This document shows positions 6,847 through 8,980 of a stretch of 8,980 bases of DNA, piece by piece. Position numbers and translations under genes: made by a program. The stretch's first letter is position 1. Every line of letters begins with the position of its first letter. The notes under the pieces are model-generated. The model saw nothing but the letters and a program-made list of their open reading frames with translations. It made no database searches and was not told the origin of the DNA. Origin of the DNA: RGIG464 sp045643185 (GTDB lineage: Bacteria; Myxococcota_A; Bradymonadia; UBA4248). Where the stretch lies: contig JAZUKH010000010.1 of the NCBI GenBank assembly GCA_045643185.1, positions 1-8,980 of the forward strand. The letters run 5' to 3'.

Positions 6847-8898
6847 ATGAATAAACGCCGCATTTTGATTACCAGCGGACTTCCTTACGCCAATGGCGCC
6901 ATCCATCTCGGCCACATGGTCGAGACCATCCAGACCGATATCTTCGCCCGCGCCATGCGCATGTGCGGCCACGAAGCCCTCTATATGTGTGCCGATGATA
7001 CGCACGGTACACCGATCGAAATCAATGCCGCAAAACGTGGCATTACGCCAGAACAACTCATCGCTGAAGCCGCTGTCTCGCACAAAAAAGACTTCGAAGG
7101 CTTCAACATCGGCTTCACACACTACTACACGACCAACTCACCCGAAAATAAAGAACTCGCTTACTTCATTTTTGACAAACTCAAAGCCGCAGGACACATC
7201 AAAGAAGAAACCGTCAAGCAGCTTTACAGCGAGTCCATGAACCGCTTTTTGCCCGACCGCTACGTCAAAGGCACCTGCCCCAAGTGCGGCGCGCCTGACC
7301 AGTACGGCGATTGCTGCGAAGTCTGCAAAGCCCACTACGACGCCCTCGAACTCGTCGAACCCAAAAGCGTCCTGGATGGCTCAACGCCCGTCATTCGCGA
7401 ATCCCATCACCTGTTCCTCAACCTCAAAGACCTCGAAAAGGAACTGCGCGACTTTGCCAACTCCAGTGCCCTCGACGACGAAGTGCGCAACTTCGTGCTC
7501 ACCTGGATCGACGAAGGCCTTCAGGCTTGGAATATCTCGCGCGACAAGCCGTATTTCGGCTTCCAGATCCCCGGCTATCCCGACAAATACTTCTACGTCT
7601 GGATGGACGCTCCTATCGGTTACATCGCCACGACAAAAGCCTGGTGCGACGCCAACGGCAAGTCCCTCGACGAATACTGGAAGAATGAAAACACCGAGAT
7701 CTGGCACTTCATCGGCAAAGACATCATTTATTTCCACACGCTGTTCTGGCCGGCCATGCTCAAAGTCGCTGGTTTCAAAATGCCCGATCATGTCCATGCC
7801 CATGGCTTTTTGACCGTCAATGGCACCAAAATGAGCAAGTCACGCGGCACGTTCATTCTCGCGTCAAAATACCTCGAGATCCTGCCGGCTGCGTTCCTCC
7901 GCTTCTATTTTGCCAACAAGCTTTCGACCGGTGTCGATGACATCGACCTCAACATCGAAGACTTCTACTTCCGCGTTCGTTCCGGCCTGATCGACAACCT
8001 GGCCAACCTGCACAACCGTTCGTTTACCTTCGCCGAAGGCAAACTCGGTGGCAAACTCGACGATGCTAAATACGATGACGCCGCCAAAGAGCTCATCGCC
8101 TTCGCCAAAGACCAGATGAACAAGATCGTCAAGGCCTACGAAACGCTCGACACCTGCGCCGTCATTCGTCTGATCTGCGAGATCGGCAACAAAGCGAACC
8201 TGTTCTACCAGGAACAGGCGCCGTGGACCTACCTCAAAGGCGACGATGCCGATCCCGAAAAAGCCCGTGCGATCGTCACCGCGTGTGCCGAAGTCGTCCG
8301 TATCATCGCGATCGCTATCAAGCCGGTCGTGCCTGACTTCTCCGAAAAGATCTTCAACCAGCTCGGTCTGCCCGACCAGAACCTCGAAGACCTCGACCGC
8401 TCGCTCAACAGCTCGAACTGCATCAAAAACGTTGAAAAGACCTACCTCCGTCCCGAACGCGAGACCTTCGACCTGCTGACGGCCGTCGAAGAAGCCCCCG
8501 CTGTGGCCCCCGAAGCCGCACCGGCCGAAGAACCCAAAAAAGTCGCCGAGATCGAACGACGTCCGCTCAAAGAAGCCGTCTCCTACGACGTGTTTGAAAA
8601 GCTCGACATCCGCGTCGGCAAAATTCTCGCCGCTGAAAAGGTCAAAAAATCCAACAAACTCGTCTGCACGCAGGTCGAGATCGGCCACCCGGACGGCCCC
8701 GTTCAGATCGTCGCCGGCATCGCCAAATACTACGAGCCTGAACAGCTCGTCGGACGCACCGTCCTCGTGCTCACAAACCTCGAACCGCGTCAGCTCTTTG
8801 GTCTCGAATCGCGCGGCATGATCCTCGCTGCGTCCGATTCCGAAGGCCTCGAACTGCCCACCGTCTCGTTCAGAGCACCCGGCGCCGAAGTCCGTTAA
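6847..8898 (+). CDS. metG: Methionyl-tRNA synthetase with C-terminal tRNA-binding domain
   Basis: 683 residues (E. coli 677). It charges tRNA-Met and initiator tRNA with methionine using ATP, in the cytosol. Rossmann-fold class Ia catalytic domain with the HIGH motif as HLGH (20-23) and KMSKS at 328-332. The methionine-pocket segment WMDAPIGY is at 252-259. The connective-peptide zinc knuckle has CPKC (144-147) and CEVC (157-160), the E. coli-like single-zinc type; an extra Cys156 replaces the residue before the second pair. A helical anticodon-binding domain spans about 365-540, then an Ala/Pro/Glu-rich linker (547-575). Last comes a Trbp111/OB-fold tRNA-binding domain (577-683, core LDIRVGKI and GLESRGMIL) that usually dimerises the enzyme. 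Start chosen at ATG 6847 with AAGGAG 5 bases upstream. The clpB terminator directly upstream implies its own promoter, but no convincing one is visible in the 52 bases between; it may overlap the terminator region (TATAAG 6754-6759). All signature residues are intact. Confidence 0.98.
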   Translation: MNKRRILITSGLPYANGAIHLGHMVETIQTDIFARAMRMCGHEALYMCADDTHGTPIEINAAKRGITPEQLIAEAAVSHKKDFEGFNIGFTHYYTTNSPENKELAYFIFDKLKAAGHIKEETVKQLYSESMNRFLPDRYVKGTCPKCGAPDQYGDCCEVCKAHYDALELVEPKSVLDGSTPVIRESHHLFLNLKDLEKELRDFANSSALDDEVRNFVLTWIDEGLQAWNISRDKPYFGFQIPGYPDKYFYVWMDAPIGYIATTKAWCDANGKSLDEYWKNENTEIWHFIGKDIIYFHTLFWPAMLKVAGFKMPDHVHAHGFLTVNGTKMSKSRGTFILASKYLEILPAAFLRFYFANKLSTGVDDIDLNIEDFYFRVRSGLIDNLANLHNRSFTFAEGKLGGKLDDAKYDDAAKELIAFAKDQMNKIVKAYETLDTCAVIRLICEIGNKANLFYQEQAPWTYLKGDDADPEKARAIVTACAEVVRIIAIAIKPVVPDFSEKIFNQLGLPDQNLEDLDRSLNSSNCIKNVEKTYLRPERETFDLLTAVEEAPAVAPEAAPAEEPKKVAEIERRPLKEAVSYDVFEKLDIRVGKILAAEKVKKSNKLVCTQVEIGHPDGPVQIVAGIAKYYEPEQLVGRTVLVLTNLEPRQLFGLESRGMILAASDSEGLELPTVSFRAPGAEVR

Positions 8899-8921
8899 TC
8901 ACTTTGGAAATGCCCTCACAT

Positions 8922-8957
8922 GCCGCCGTTGGCCCCGCCAGGCGAAGGGGTAGCGGC
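8922..8957. repeat. Imperfect hairpin after metG, related to hairpin A
   Basis: GCCGC (8922-8926) pairs with GCGGC (8953-8957) and CCCC (8933-8936) with GGGG (8947-8950), leaving an asymmetric internal loop and a 10-base apical loop. On the minus strand the arm at 8943-8956 reads CCGCTACCCCTTCG, which matches 13 of 14 bases of the 5' arm of hairpin A (1773-1786). The plus strand has a broken T tract afterwards (TATTTCGTATTT), so it might be a weak terminator for metG. Equally it could be another copy of a dispersed hairpin family. The flank is cut off by the window edge. Confidence 0.45.
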
Positions 8958-8980
8958 GTATTTCGTATTTCTGTAGAGAC

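Noticed and set aside
7864..8688. 274-residue minus-strand open frame inside metG
   Set aside because: It is antisense to an intact, fully recognisable metG. Strong C-ending codon preference keeps antisense frames open, and its composition (Phe, Asp, Gly, Val) is the usual shadow of that.
1..8980. tRNA, rRNA, insertion sequences, phage or defence genes
   Set aside because: I looked for cloverleaf arms, transposase or integrase motifs and known defence domains and found none. The content is housekeeping genes plus one secreted protein.

Overview
The window looks like an ordinary chromosomal segment of a Gram-negative bacterium, probably from the deltaproteobacterial/Myxococcota-Bradymonadota side. 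That placement is an inference. It rests on the left-hand gene, whose combination of FG-GAP (VCBS) calcium loops, a cysteine-rich insert and a WNQHAYNITNI-type segment I associate with large secreted proteins of those groups. The other genes are universal and do not discriminate. Coding regions strongly prefer C-ending codons (clpB and metG most, nptA-like least), and AT-rich sequence is confined to the gaps between genes.

Layout. (1) 1-1752, plus strand: the C-terminal 583 residues of a secreted FG-GAP/VCBS repeat protein; its start lies left of the window. (2) 1753-2081: a non-coding convergent gap. It holds a 74-75 bp tandem repeat (two complete units plus a truncated third), each complete unit made of two imperfect hairpins, the second ending in a T-run like an intrinsic terminator. 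A separate terminator for the opposite strand follows. (3) 2082-3719, minus strand: a Na+/phosphate cotransporter with a C-terminal PhoU-like domain. (4) 3720-4143: a 424 bp divergent regulatory gap with a good promoter candidate for the transporter and a weaker one for clpB. (5) 4144-6714, plus: clpB, the protein disaggregase, closed by a strong terminator. (6) 6847-8898, plus: metG, methionyl-tRNA synthetase with a C-terminal tRNA-binding domain. (7) 8899-8980: a short tail with one imperfect hairpin.

The genes do not form an operon or pathway. Each has its own strand, terminator or promoter region: phosphate import, stress proteostasis and translation sit side by side as independent transcription units. 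I see no defence locus, mobile element, tRNA/rRNA or CRISPR array. The one structure that ordinary annotation would miss is the A-B-A-B-A hairpin array at 1769-1956. Its two hairpin types look like diverged relatives of each other, and a sequence related to the A arm recurs on the opposite strand after metG.
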